Shown here one piece after another: positions 27,557 to 35,478 of a stretch of DNA of 64,000 nucleotides. The stretch covers positions 62,001-126,000 of the forward strand of contig NZ_JABBGE010000016.1 of NCBI RefSeq assembly GCF_012927245.1, written 5' to 3'. Made by a program: the position numbers and the translations under genes. The notes beneath the pieces were generated by a model, which was not told the DNA's origin, made no database searches, and worked only from the letters and a program-made list of their open reading frames with translations. The stretch is from Streptomyces sp. R302 (GTDB lineage: Bacteria > Actinomycetota > Actinomycetes > Streptomycetales > Streptomycetaceae). Each line of letters opens with the position of its first letter. Position 1 is the first letter of the stretch.

Positions 27557-27630
27557 TCTGGGCTCCCCTCGTGGTCCCGTCATGCTACGGCGTCACCGGC
27601 GCCCCTCCCCGCCCGGCCTACGATGACCCG

Positions 27631-28662
27631 ATGACCGACCTCCACCCCTTCATCGCGGGCCTGCCCAAGGCCGAGCTGCACGTCCACCACGTGGGCTCCG
27701 CCTCCCCGCGGATCGTCTCCGAGCTGGCCGCCCGGCACCCGGACTCCAAGGTCCCCACGGACCCGGAGGCGCTCGCCGACTACTTCACGTTCACCGACTT
27801 CGCGCACTTCATCGACGTGTACCTCTCCGTCGTGGACCTGGTGCGCACCCCGGAGGACGTCCGGCTGCTGACCTTCGAGGTCGCCCGTGACATGGCCCGG
27901 CAGAACATCCGCTACGCCGAGCTGACCATCACCCCGTACTCCTCCACCCGCCGCGGCATCGACGAGCGCGCGTTCATGGCGGCGATCGAGGACGCCCGCA
28001 AGGCGGCGGAGGCCGAGTTCGGCACCGTGCTCCGCTGGTGCTTCGACATCCCCGGCGAGGCCGGCCTGGAGGCGGCGGAGGAGACCGCGCGGCTCGCCAC
28101 CACCGACGGCATCCGCCCCGAGGGCCTGGTCTCCTTCGGCCTCGGCGGCCCGGAGATCGGGGTGCCGCGCCCGCAGTTCAAGCCGTACTTCGACCGGGCC
28201 AGGGCGGCCGGGCTCCACTCGGTGCCGCACGCCGGCGAGACCACCGGGCCGCAGACCGTCTGGGACGCGATCCGCGACCTCGGCGCCGAGCGCATCGGCC
28301 ACGGCACCAGCTCCGTCCGGGACCCGGAGCTCCTCGCGTACCTGGCGGAGCACCGGATCGCCCTGGAGGTCTGCCCGACCTCCAACATCGCGACCCGCGC
28401 GGTGGCCACCCTCGACGAGCACCCGATCCGGGCGATGGTCGACGCGGGCGTGCTGGTCACGGTCAACAGCGACGACCCGCCGATGTTCGGTACCGACCTG
28501 AACAACGAGTACGCGGTCGCCGCCCGGCTCCTCGGCCTCGACGAGCGCGGCCTGGCCGCCCTCGCGAAGAACGCCGTGGAGGCGTCCTTCCTCGACCCGG
28601 ACGGCAAGCGGCGCCTCGCCGCCGAGATCGACACGTACACGGAGGAGTGGCTGGCGCGCTGA
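27631..28662 (+). CDS. Adenosine-deaminase-family enzyme, probable aminodeoxyfutalosine deaminase
   Basis: A 343-residue amidohydrolase. Metal ligands and catalytic residues: HVH (17-19), HAGE (200-203), GHG (223-225) and NSDDP (279-283). The usual HxHLEG of true adenosine deaminases is HVHHVGS here. From memory, S. avermitilis Sav2595, annotated as adenosine deaminase, was shown to deaminate 6-aminodeoxyfutalosine in the futalosine route to menaquinone, and its number places it in the equivalent chromosomal region. I therefore favour that role over purine salvage. The ATG at 27631 starts the conserved domain. It is followed 21 bases later by the glycerophosphodiesterase gene. Confidence 0.8.
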   Translation: MTDLHPFIAGLPKAELHVHHVGSASPRIVSELAARHPDSKVPTDPEALADYFTFTDFAHFIDVYLSVVDLVRTPEDVRLLTFEVARDMARQNIRYAELTITPYSSTRRGIDERAFMAAIEDARKAAEAEFGTVLRWCFDIPGEAGLEAAEETARLATTDGIRPEGLVSFGLGGPEIGVPRPQFKPYFDRARAAGLHSVPHAGETTGPQTVWDAIRDLGAERIGHGTSSVRDPELLAYLAEHRIALEVCPTSNIATRAVATLDEHPIRAMVDAGVLVTVNSDDPPMFGTDLNNEYAVAARLLGLDERGLAALAKNAVEASFLDPDGKRRLAAEIDTYTEEWLAR

Positions 28663-28683
28663 GCCCCGGCGAAGAATGGCCCC

Positions 28684-29370
28684 ATGCGATCCGTCACTGT
28701 CGTAGGCCACCGCGGCGACCCGTACCGCGCCCGTGAGAACACCCTCCCCTCGATCGGCTCCGCCTTCGAGCGGGGGGCGGACGCGGTCGAGGTCGACGTC
28801 CGCCTCACCAAGGACGGTGCGCCCGTCCTCCTCCACGACGACACCCTGAAACGGCTGTGGGGCCACGACCGCCCGCTCTCCTCCCTCACCCACGAGCAGC
28901 TGCGCGAGCTGACGTCCGGCGGGGTGCCGACGCTCCGCGAGGCGCTGGTCGCGGCCGGCACGCACCGGCTGATGCTCGATCTGCCCGGCGGGAACGAGGA
29001 GTCGGTGCGCACGATCGTCGGCACGGTCCGCGAGTCCGGCGCCGGCGAGCGCGTGTACTACTGCGCCGGCGCGGTCGCGATGCTCCGGGTCCGGGACGCC
29101 GACCCGCACGCGGAGATCGCCCTGACCTGGACCTCGCTCGCCCCGCCGCGCCCGGTGCTGCTCGATCGCGTCCGCCCGAGGTGGCTCAACTACCGCTGGG
29201 GCCTGGTCGGTCGGGAGCTGGCCGAACGGATCCACCGGGACGGTCTGCTGGTCTCGGCCTGGACGCCGGACACCCGCGGGAGCATGCGTAGGCTGATCGC
29301 GAACGGCATCGACTCGATCACCACGAACCGGGTCGACGTCCTCGCCGCCGTCCTGCGAAAGGCTCCCTGA
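28684..29370 (+). CDS. Glycerophosphodiester phosphodiesterase
   Basis: A 228-residue cytoplasmic GDPD-family TIM barrel. The catalytic start GHRGDPYRARENTLPS (metal-binding Glu and His), the GADAVEVDVRLTKDG strand and LLHDDTL are all present near the N-terminus. It hydrolyses glycerophosphodiesters from lipid turnover into glycerol 3-phosphate and an alcohol. No signal peptide is seen. Its stop codon shares one base with the start of the following methyltransferase (TGATG). Confidence 0.92.
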   Translation: MRSVTVVGHRGDPYRARENTLPSIGSAFERGADAVEVDVRLTKDGAPVLLHDDTLKRLWGHDRPLSSLTHEQLRELTSGGVPTLREALVAAGTHRLMLDLPGGNEESVRTIVGTVRESGAGERVYYCAGAVAMLRVRDADPHAEIALTWTSLAPPRPVLLDRVRPRWLNYRWGLVGRELAERIHRDGLLVSAWTPDTRGSMRRLIANGIDSITTNRVDVLAAVLRKAP

Positions 29371-30146
29371 TGAACGACCGGATCCGGACCGACATCGCCC
29401 ACAACGCCCGGGTGTGGAACTACTGGCTGGGCGGCAAGGACAACTACCCGGTGGACCGCGCCGTCGGCGACCAGGTCATCGCCTTCCACCCGGGCATCGG
29501 CGAAGTCGCCCGCGCGGACCGCGCGTTCCTCGGCCGTGTGGTGACCGGCCTGGCCGGCGCGGGCGTCCGCCAGTTCCTCGACATCGGCACCGGCCTCCCG
29601 ACCGCCGACAACACCCACGAGGTGGCGCAGCGGGTCGCCCCGGACGCCAGGATCGTCTACGTCGACAACGACCCGATCGTCCTCACCCACGCCCGCGCCC
29701 TCCTGACCAGCTCCCCCGAGGGCGTCACCGAGTACGTCGACGCCGACGCCCACGACCCGCGGACGATCCTCTCGGCGGCCGGCGAGGTCCTGGACTTCTC
29801 CCGCCCGGTGGCGGTCCTGATGCTCGGCATCCTCAACTTCGTCCTGGACACCGACGAGGCCCGCGAGATCGTCCGCACCCTGATGGCGGCCGTCCCGTCC
29901 GGCAGCCACCTCGTCCTCACCCACCCGACCCTCGAACCGGAACTGGGCGGCGAGGGCAACGAGGCGGCGATGGCCTTCTGGAACGAGAACGCCACCCCGC
30001 CCATCACCGCCCGCACCCGCGAGGAGTTCACCTCCTTCTTCACCGGCCTCGACCTCCTCCCCCCGGGCATCGTCTCCTGCTCCCGCTGGGGCGCCCCGGA
30101 CGCCGCCCCGGTGGCCCAGTTCGGCGCGGTGGGCCGCAAGCCGTAA
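29370..30146 (+). CDS. SAM-dependent methyltransferase, DUF574/Methyltransf_19 type
   Basis: A 258-residue protein. The N-terminal signature NARVWNYWLGGKDNYPVDR (about residues 11-29) and the SAM-binding loop FLDIGTGLPT, followed by VYVDNDPIV, are those of the large actinobacterial DUF574 methyltransferase family. The natural substrates of this family are mostly unknown. It overlaps the gene on each side by one base (TGATG before, TAATG after), so it is expressed with the phosphodiesterase and the two-component genes. Confidence 0.9.
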   Translation: MNDRIRTDIAHNARVWNYWLGGKDNYPVDRAVGDQVIAFHPGIGEVARADRAFLGRVVTGLAGAGVRQFLDIGTGLPTADNTHEVAQRVAPDARIVYVDNDPIVLTHARALLTSSPEGVTEYVDADAHDPRTILSAAGEVLDFSRPVAVLMLGILNFVLDTDEAREIVRTLMAAVPSGSHLVLTHPTLEPELGGEGNEAAMAFWNENATPPITARTREEFTSFFTGLDLLPPGIVSCSRWGAPDAAPVAQFGAVGRKP

Positions 30147-31294
30147 TGCGGATACGGGGGTTGAGGCAGGCCCGCGCCTGGGGGGCGGCGCATCCGTGGG
30201 CCATGGACGTGGGCCTCGCGCTGCTCGTGCAGGCGGCGGTGACGATGCCGTTCGTGGTGCCGCGCGGACCGGAGCTGCCGCCGGCGACCTGGCCGGCGTA
30301 CGGGCTGACGGCGTTGACCGTGCTGCCGCTGGTCTGGCGGCGGCGGGCGCCGATGACGGTGCTGCTCGCCGTGCTCGCCGCGAGCGCGGTGTACCGGCTG
30401 GCCCTGGAGGGGCCGGGGCAGCCACTGCCGTACCAGGGCCTGGTGTGCGCGTACACGATCGCGGTGCTCGCGCCCGCCCGGCAGCGGCTGGCGGCGGGCG
30501 TCCTGCTGCTGGTCGCGGTGCCGGTGTCGGTGTGGCTCAACACGCAGTCGGCGCGGGAACTCACCTTCTCCCTCTTCGTGTTCGGCGCCGCCTACGCCTT
30601 CGGGCGGCTCACCGACGCCCGGCAGCGGGAGCACCTGGCGGAGGCGGAGCGGGCGGCCGCGCGGGAACGGGCCAGGATCGCCCGGGAGATGCACGACATC
30701 CTGTCGCACGCCGTGAGCCTGATGATCGTGCAGGCGGAGGCCGGTCCGGTGGCGGTGCGCCGGGCGCCGGAGCGGGCGGAGGCGGCGTTCGAGGCGATCT
30801 CCGCGACCGGGCGGGACGCGATGGGCCAGCTGCGGCGGATGCTCGGCGTGCTGCGGGACGAGGACACCGGTGACGGCCGGTCCCCGCAGCCGGACCTGGA
30901 CGGGCTGCCCGCGCTGCTCGACCGGGTGCGGGCCGGCGGACTCGACGTACGGTACGAGCCGGCCGGCGAGCTGTCGGCGCTGCCGGCCCCGCTCGCGACG
31001 ACCGTGTACCGGATCGTGCAGGAGGCGCTGACCAACACGGTCCGGCACGCCGGGGCCCGCACCGCCACCGTCCGGATCGAGCGGGCCGCCGGGCTGCTCA
31101 CCGTCGTGGTCCGCGACGACGGCAGGGGCCTCCGGTCGTCACCGGACCGCCCTGCGGGCCACGGACTGACCGGGATCCGCGAGCGGGCGAGCGCCCACGG
31201 CGGCACCGCGACCGCGGGCCCGGGCCGGGACGGCACCGGGTTCGAGGTGCGGGCGGAGCTGCCCGTCCCCTCCGCCGCGGAGGTGGGAGCGTGA
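30146..31294 (+). CDS. Sensor histidine kinase, NarL/DesK-type (HisKA_3)
   Basis: A 382-residue membrane kinase with four to five hydrophobic segments in residues 15-155. The dimerisation/phosphoacceptor box is ARIAREMHDILSHAVSLM, with the phosphorylated His in EMHD, and a C-terminal HATPase_c domain shows RIVQEALTNTVRHA (N box), VVRDDGRG and GHGLTGIRERA (G boxes). The signal is unknown. It is translationally coupled to the methyltransferase upstream (TAATG) and to its response regulator (GTGA). Confidence 0.93.
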   Translation: MRIRGLRQARAWGAAHPWAMDVGLALLVQAAVTMPFVVPRGPELPPATWPAYGLTALTVLPLVWRRRAPMTVLLAVLAASAVYRLALEGPGQPLPYQGLVCAYTIAVLAPARQRLAAGVLLLVAVPVSVWLNTQSARELTFSLFVFGAAYAFGRLTDARQREHLAEAERAAARERARIAREMHDILSHAVSLMIVQAEAGPVAVRRAPERAEAAFEAISATGRDAMGQLRRMLGVLRDEDTGDGRSPQPDLDGLPALLDRVRAGGLDVRYEPAGELSALPAPLATTVYRIVQEALTNTVRHAGARTATVRIERAAGLLTVVVRDDGRGLRSSPDRPAGHGLTGIRERASAHGGTATAGPGRDGTGFEVRAELPVPSAAEVGA

Positions 31295-31977
31295 CGATCC
31301 GCGTGGTGGTGGCCGACGACCAGGAGCTGGTCCGCAGCGGCTTCGCCCTCATCCTCGACGTCCAGGACGACATCGAGGTCGTCGCCGAGGCGGCCGACGG
31401 GGCGGCGGCGGTGGAGGCGGTGCGGCGCCACCGGCCGGATGTGGCCCTGCTGGACATCCGGATGCCCCGGATGGACGGCATCGAGGCGTGCCGCACGATC
31501 AGCGCGGAGAGCGCCTGCCGGACGGTGATCCTGACGACCTTCGACTCGGACGCGTACGTGTACGAGGCGCTGCACGCGGGCGCGAGCGGCTTCCTCCTGA
31601 AGGACGTGCGCCGGGACGACCTGGTGCACGCGGTGCGGGTGGTGGCGGCGGGCGACTCACTCCTCGCGCCCTCGGTGGCCCGGCGGCTGGTGGAGCAGTA
31701 CACGGCGGGCGGCCCGCGCCGGGCGTCGGCGCCGGACCCCCGGCTCGACGTGCTGACGGGCCGGGAGCGGGAGACGCTGCTGCTGCTCGCGCGGGGCCTG
31801 TCGAACGCGGAGATCGCGGCGGAGCTGGTGGTCTCCGAGCACACGGTGAAGACCCATGTGGGCAACGTGCTGGCGAAGCTGGGGCTGCGGGACCGGATCC
31901 AGGCGGTGATCTGCGCCTACGAGACGGGTCTGGTGGCCCCGGGTCCTCCCCCGGCCGGGGGAGGCGCGGGCGGCTGA
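31291..31977 (+). CDS. Response regulator, NarL/LuxR family
   Basis: A 228-residue regulator. The receiver domain (1-120) has the acidic pair ADD at 8-10, phosphoacceptor D55 in LLDIRMP and the conserved Lys in LLKD. A LuxR-type helix-turn-helix (about 150-212) shows LTGRERETLLLLARGLSNAEIA across two helices and VSEHTVKTHVGNVLAKL as recognition helix. GTG 31291 overlaps the kinase stop by four bases. Together they form a complete two-component system with unknown target genes; the serine hydrolase downstream is a candidate. Confidence 0.93.
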   Translation: MTIRVVVADDQELVRSGFALILDVQDDIEVVAEAADGAAAVEAVRRHRPDVALLDIRMPRMDGIEACRTISAESACRTVILTTFDSDAYVYEALHAGASGFLLKDVRRDDLVHAVRVVAAGDSLLAPSVARRLVEQYTAGGPRRASAPDPRLDVLTGRERETLLLLARGLSNAEIAAELVVSEHTVKTHVGNVLAKLGLRDRIQAVICAYETGLVAPGPPPAGGGAGG

Positions 31978-32099
31978 TCCTCCCCCGCTCCGGCGAGGTA
32001 CCGGCGGGGCGGGACCGCCGGTGCGGGCGATCCGCCGGTCGCCCCTGGTCAGCAGGATGGAGTCGTCGAGAAAAACGGCTCACGTCACGGGAGTTGACC

Positions 32100-33284
32100 A
32101 TGAACACGCCTCCGAAGAGGTCCACCCGCACCCTGCTCGCCGCCGCCCTGGTCCTGGGCGTCGCCGCGGGTCCGCTCACCCTCTCCCCCGCCTTCGCGGC
32201 GCCCGCCCCGCCGGCCGCGGCGGCGGCGGTGGCCGGTCCCGATCTGTCGGCGGTGATCGCGGGGCTGCCGCGCGCCGACGCGACGGCGGCGCTGGTCCGG
32301 ATCGGCGGCACCGAGGGGAGCTGGGCGGGCAGCGCGGGCGTGCACGACCTGGAGTCGAGGGCGCCGGCCGATCCGGCGGCCCGCTTCCGGATGGGTTCGG
32401 TGACGAAGGTGTTCACGGCGGCGACCGTGCTCCAGCTGGCCGCCGAGGGCCGGATCGACCTGGACCGCACGGCCCGTTCGTACCTCCCGGAGCTGATTCC
32501 GGGCCGGTACGCGACGGTGACGGTCCGTCAGCTGCTGAACCACACGCACGGCATCCCGCCGGCGGGCATGCCGGGCGGGACGGTGGAGGAGTGGTACGAG
32601 CGCCGCTTCGAGGTGCACGAGCCGGAGGAGCTGGTCCGCCGGGCGACGGCCCAGCCAAGGGAGTTCCGCCCCGGCACGCGCCAGCACTACCTGAACATCG
32701 GCTACACGATCGCCGGGCTGATCGTGGAGCGGGTGACGGGCGAGTCGTACGAGGAGCAGGTGGAGCGCCGGATCCTGCGCCCGCTCGACCTGCGGGACAC
32801 CTACTCCCCCGGCCGTGAGACGGAGATCCGGGGCCCGTACAACCACGGCTATCAGCTGATGCGGCGGGACGACGGGACGACCGGGCTGCGGGACGTCTCG
32901 GTGTGGGGCGTCACGGACGGCTGGGCGGCCGGCGATCTGGTCTCGACCACGGCGGACCTGGAGCGCTTCACCCGGGCCCTGTTCGCCGGCCGGGTGGTGC
33001 GCGGTCCACTCCTGGAGGAGATGTTCACGCTGCCGGAGGTCACCGACTTCGGGTCCGGCGCGCCGGCGGCGTACTCCGTCGGTCTGTCGATGAAGAGGCT
33101 GGGCGGCCGCGAGGTCTGGGGCAAGACCGGCGGCCGCTGGGGCTACAACGCGGCCATCGCCTCGACCCGCCGCGGGGAGCGGACCCTGGTCTACAGCGTC
33201 AACTCGACGGACGCGAAGGGCCAGGAGATGAACCGCACGGCCCTGGAGCTCATGCTGGCGACGTACGGGCTGCCGTCGGAGTGA
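32100..33284 (+). CDS. Secreted serine hydrolase, beta-lactamase / D-Ala-D-Ala carboxypeptidase family (class C fold)
   Basis: A 394-residue exported protein with a Sec signal peptide (hydrophobic core about 11-30, cut near AFA-AP). Catalytic motifs of the family: SVTK (SxxK) in RMGSVTKVFTAA, YLN (YxN) in HYLNIGYTIAG, and KTG in WGKTGGRWGY. It may trim peptidoglycan stem peptides or hydrolyse small esters or amides; resistance to beta-lactams cannot be inferred. The ATG at 32100 has GGGAG before it. It follows the response regulator by 122 bases and may be under its control. Confidence 0.9.
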   Translation: MNTPPKRSTRTLLAAALVLGVAAGPLTLSPAFAAPAPPAAAAAVAGPDLSAVIAGLPRADATAALVRIGGTEGSWAGSAGVHDLESRAPADPAARFRMGSVTKVFTAATVLQLAAEGRIDLDRTARSYLPELIPGRYATVTVRQLLNHTHGIPPAGMPGGTVEEWYERRFEVHEPEELVRRATAQPREFRPGTRQHYLNIGYTIAGLIVERVTGESYEEQVERRILRPLDLRDTYSPGRETEIRGPYNHGYQLMRRDDGTTGLRDVSVWGVTDGWAAGDLVSTTADLERFTRALFAGRVVRGPLLEEMFTLPEVTDFGSGAPAAYSVGLSMKRLGGREVWGKTGGRWGYNAAIASTRRGERTLVYSVNSTDAKGQEMNRTALELMLATYGLPSE

Positions 33285-33795
33285 CCCCCTGGGCGGCCTC
33301 CAGCCGCTTGATCAGGCGCCGGACGTGGAGCAGCGGCAGGATCCCGAAGACCCCGAAGGACATGTCGATCATCGACCACCAGAAGGGGATGTCGCGGATC
33401 GGTCCGCAGATCAGGGCGAGCGGGATGATCCCGACGCAGGCGATCATGCCGAACTCGACGACCCAGATGTTGCGGACCGGGTCGCGGTAGGGCCCGTAGA
33501 AGGCGACGGCGATGACGAGGTGCGCGAAGGCGAGCCAGTCGGTGCCGTAGAGGAGGTACGGGGCCCCCTCCCCGGCCGCCTCGACCCCGCCGGCCACCGT
33601 GTGGATCCACGCGGCGAGCCCCGGCAGCGCCTCGGCGACGGGCGCGGCCCAGCCGGTCAGCGAGGAGTCGAGCCAGCGGAGTTCGGTGACGAGCGGAAAG
33701 GCGGTGGCCCCGCTCAGGACGAGACAGACGACGAAGAGGATCAGCCAGGCGCGGATGCGCGCGAGAAGGGCTCTCGGCCCGTTCGAGTCGCTCAT
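33250..33795 (-). CDS. Conserved membrane protein of unknown function
   Basis: A 181-residue protein with four to five hydrophobic segments: RAWLILFVVCLVLSGATAF, a middle helix after DWLAFAHLVIAVAFYGPY, then WVVEFGMIACVGIIPLALI and a last helix ending FGILPLL. The pattern NIWVVEF and IRDIPFWWSMIDMSFG is conserved-looking, but I do not recognise a named family. It converges with, and overlaps by 35 bases, the serine hydrolase. ATG 33795. Confidence 0.75.
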   Translation of the reverse strand: MSDSNGPRALLARIRAWLILFVVCLVLSGATAFPLVTELRWLDSSLTGWAAPVAEALPGLAAWIHTVAGGVEAAGEGAPYLLYGTDWLAFAHLVIAVAFYGPYRDPVRNIWVVEFGMIACVGIIPLALICGPIRDIPFWWSMIDMSFGVFGILPLLHVRRLIKRLEAAQGVTPTAARTSPA

Positions 33796-33834
33796 GAAGC
33801 CAGCGTACGCCCCTCTTGAACGCGTTCAGAAACG

Positions 33835-34150
33835 GGGGTCACCCTTCCCTGACGGCCCGCTCGATCTCCGCCCCGCCCCCTGCTTCGCCAGGGCCGCGGG
33901 CACCTGGGCCCTGTCCTCCTCACGATGGAGGAAGGTCGGGCCGCCGGGCACGAGGAGGACGGCGCCCAGCTCGCCGAGGAGGCGGGAGATCAGCTCCATC
34001 ACCTCCCCGCCGCAGGGGCGGTTGAAGTGACCGAGTCGGGGTGGAGGGCGACGGAGACGGTGCCGCCGTCCGGTGTCTCCACCTCCAGGTGGGGCTCGGC
34101 GGGGCCGGACGGCCGTCCGCGAAGCGGATCAGGAAGAGGTCCGTGCTCAT
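33835..34150 (-). pseudogene. Decayed small gene with two frameshifts
   Basis: This is a ~360-base stretch without an intact gene. From an ATG at 34150 the minus strand reads MSTDLFLIRFADGRPA, then in a second frame AEPHLEVETPDGGTVSVALH, then in a third HFNRPCGGEVMELISRLLGE followed by LGAVLLVPGGPTFLHRE. Each block has coding-type codon use, and the blocks follow one another without gaps. The start matches a Streptomyces family of short cytoplasmic proteins of unknown function. It is most likely a pseudogene; assembly errors are the alternative. Confidence 0.5.
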
Positions 34151-34160
34151 GCCGGGTCGC

Positions 34161-35348
34161 TCACAGGCCCACGATCCCGTTCCAGCGCTTGGCCATGGCC
34201 TTGCGTTCGGCGGAGGTGATGTCACGGGCGACGGCGAGCTTCTGCCGCATGGCCGCGTCCGGGAAGATCAGCGGGTCCTCGGCGAGGGCCGCGCGTTCCT
34301 CGTCGCCGGAGTCGGCGAGGACGGTCCGGGCGGCCGGGACGGGGCAGACGTAGTTGACCCAGGCGGCCAGTTCGGCGGCGACCTCGGGCTCGTAGTAGTA
34401 GTCCACGAGCTTCTCGGCGTTGGTCTTGTGGCGGGCGAGGTTGGGGATCAGGAGCGACTCGGCCCACAGTTCGCCGCCCTCCTCGGGGACGACGAACTCG
34501 ATGTCGGGGTCGTCGGCCTGGAGTTGGATGACGTCGCCGGAGTAGGCCTGGCAGGCCAGGACGTCGCCGCCGGCCAGGTCCTTGATGTAGTCGTTGCCGG
34601 TGAAGCGGCGGATGTGCCGCGCGCGCACCAGCTTCTCGATCTGGTCGCAGACGGCGTGGAAGTCGTCCTGGGTCCAGCGCGTGACGTCCACGCCGTTGCC
34701 CTGCATGAGCAGGGAGATGGACTCGTCGAGGCCGGACAGGAGGGTGACCTTGCCGCGCAGGTCGGGGTCCCAGAGCTGGCGGGTGGAGCGCAGTTCGCGG
34801 CCGAGCCCGCGGCGGTTGTAGGCGATGCCGGTGATGCCGGACTGCCAGGGGACGGAGTGGAGCCGGCCGGGGTCGAAGGCGGGGCGGAGCAGCTGGGGGT
34901 CGAGGTGCCCGGCGACGTTCGTCTGCGCGGCGCGGTCCATCTTCTGGACCCAGCCGAGGCGGACGAAGCGGGCCGCCATCCAGTCGCTGACGACGACGAG
35001 GTCGCGGTCGACGGGCTGCCCGTTCATCAGGGCGGGGCCGATCTTCCCGAAGAACTCGTCGTTGTCGTTGATCTCCTCCGTGTAGTGGACGGAGATCCCG
35101 GTCCGCTCCCGGAAGGCGTCGAGGCTGGGCCGCTTCCGCGGATCGTCGTCGTCGGTGTCGATGTAGAGCGGCCAGTTGGCGAAGGTGACGCTCCGTTCGC
35201 GGCCCGACAGGTCCCGTCCGGCGCGCCGGTCCTCGGAGACGTACGCGGGCTTCACGCCGCAGGCGGCGAGGAGGCCGGTGGCGCCGGCGGCGCCGAGGCC
35301 GCGCAGGAGGGACCGGCGGGGCAGGGGTTTCCTGGCTGTCGCTCTCAC
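34161..35348 (-). CDS. Second polyamine-type substrate-binding lipoprotein (PotD paralogue, orphan)
   Basis: A 395-residue Tat-type lipoprotein: twin-arginine LPRRSLLRGLG, hydrophobic core, lipobox LAAC. The mature part parallels PotD at 23306: VTFANWPLYID, EEINDNDEFFGK, RRFTGNDYIKDL and YYYEPEVAAELAAWVNYVCPV. No permease or ATPase gene is beside it, so it may feed the PotABC system 11 kb away or another importer. It is 130 bases downstream of the second aldehyde dehydrogenase on the same strand. The start is GTG 35348, with only a weak ribosome binding site. Confidence 0.9.
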   Translation of the reverse strand: MRATARKPLPRRSLLRGLGAAGATGLLAACGVKPAYVSEDRRAGRDLSGRERSVTFANWPLYIDTDDDDPRKRPSLDAFRERTGISVHYTEEINDNDEFFGKIGPALMNGQPVDRDLVVVSDWMAARFVRLGWVQKMDRAAQTNVAGHLDPQLLRPAFDPGRLHSVPWQSGITGIAYNRRGLGRELRSTRQLWDPDLRGKVTLLSGLDESISLLMQGNGVDVTRWTQDDFHAVCDQIEKLVRARHIRRFTGNDYIKDLAGGDVLACQAYSGDVIQLQADDPDIEFVVPEEGGELWAESLLIPNLARHKTNAEKLVDYYYEPEVAAELAAWVNYVCPVPAARTVLADSGDEERAALAEDPLIFPDAAMRQKLAVARDITSAERKAMAKRWNGIVGL

Positions 35349-35478
35349 CCGCCGAGCATCCCGCCGGGCTCCAGGCGCTCGCAATGGACGGTCCGTCGAG
35401 CGGCACGGCACGGCCCCGACACCTTGTCGATCATCGGATCGACCGGTGCCGGGGCCGTACGGGGCACTACCGGGCGGT

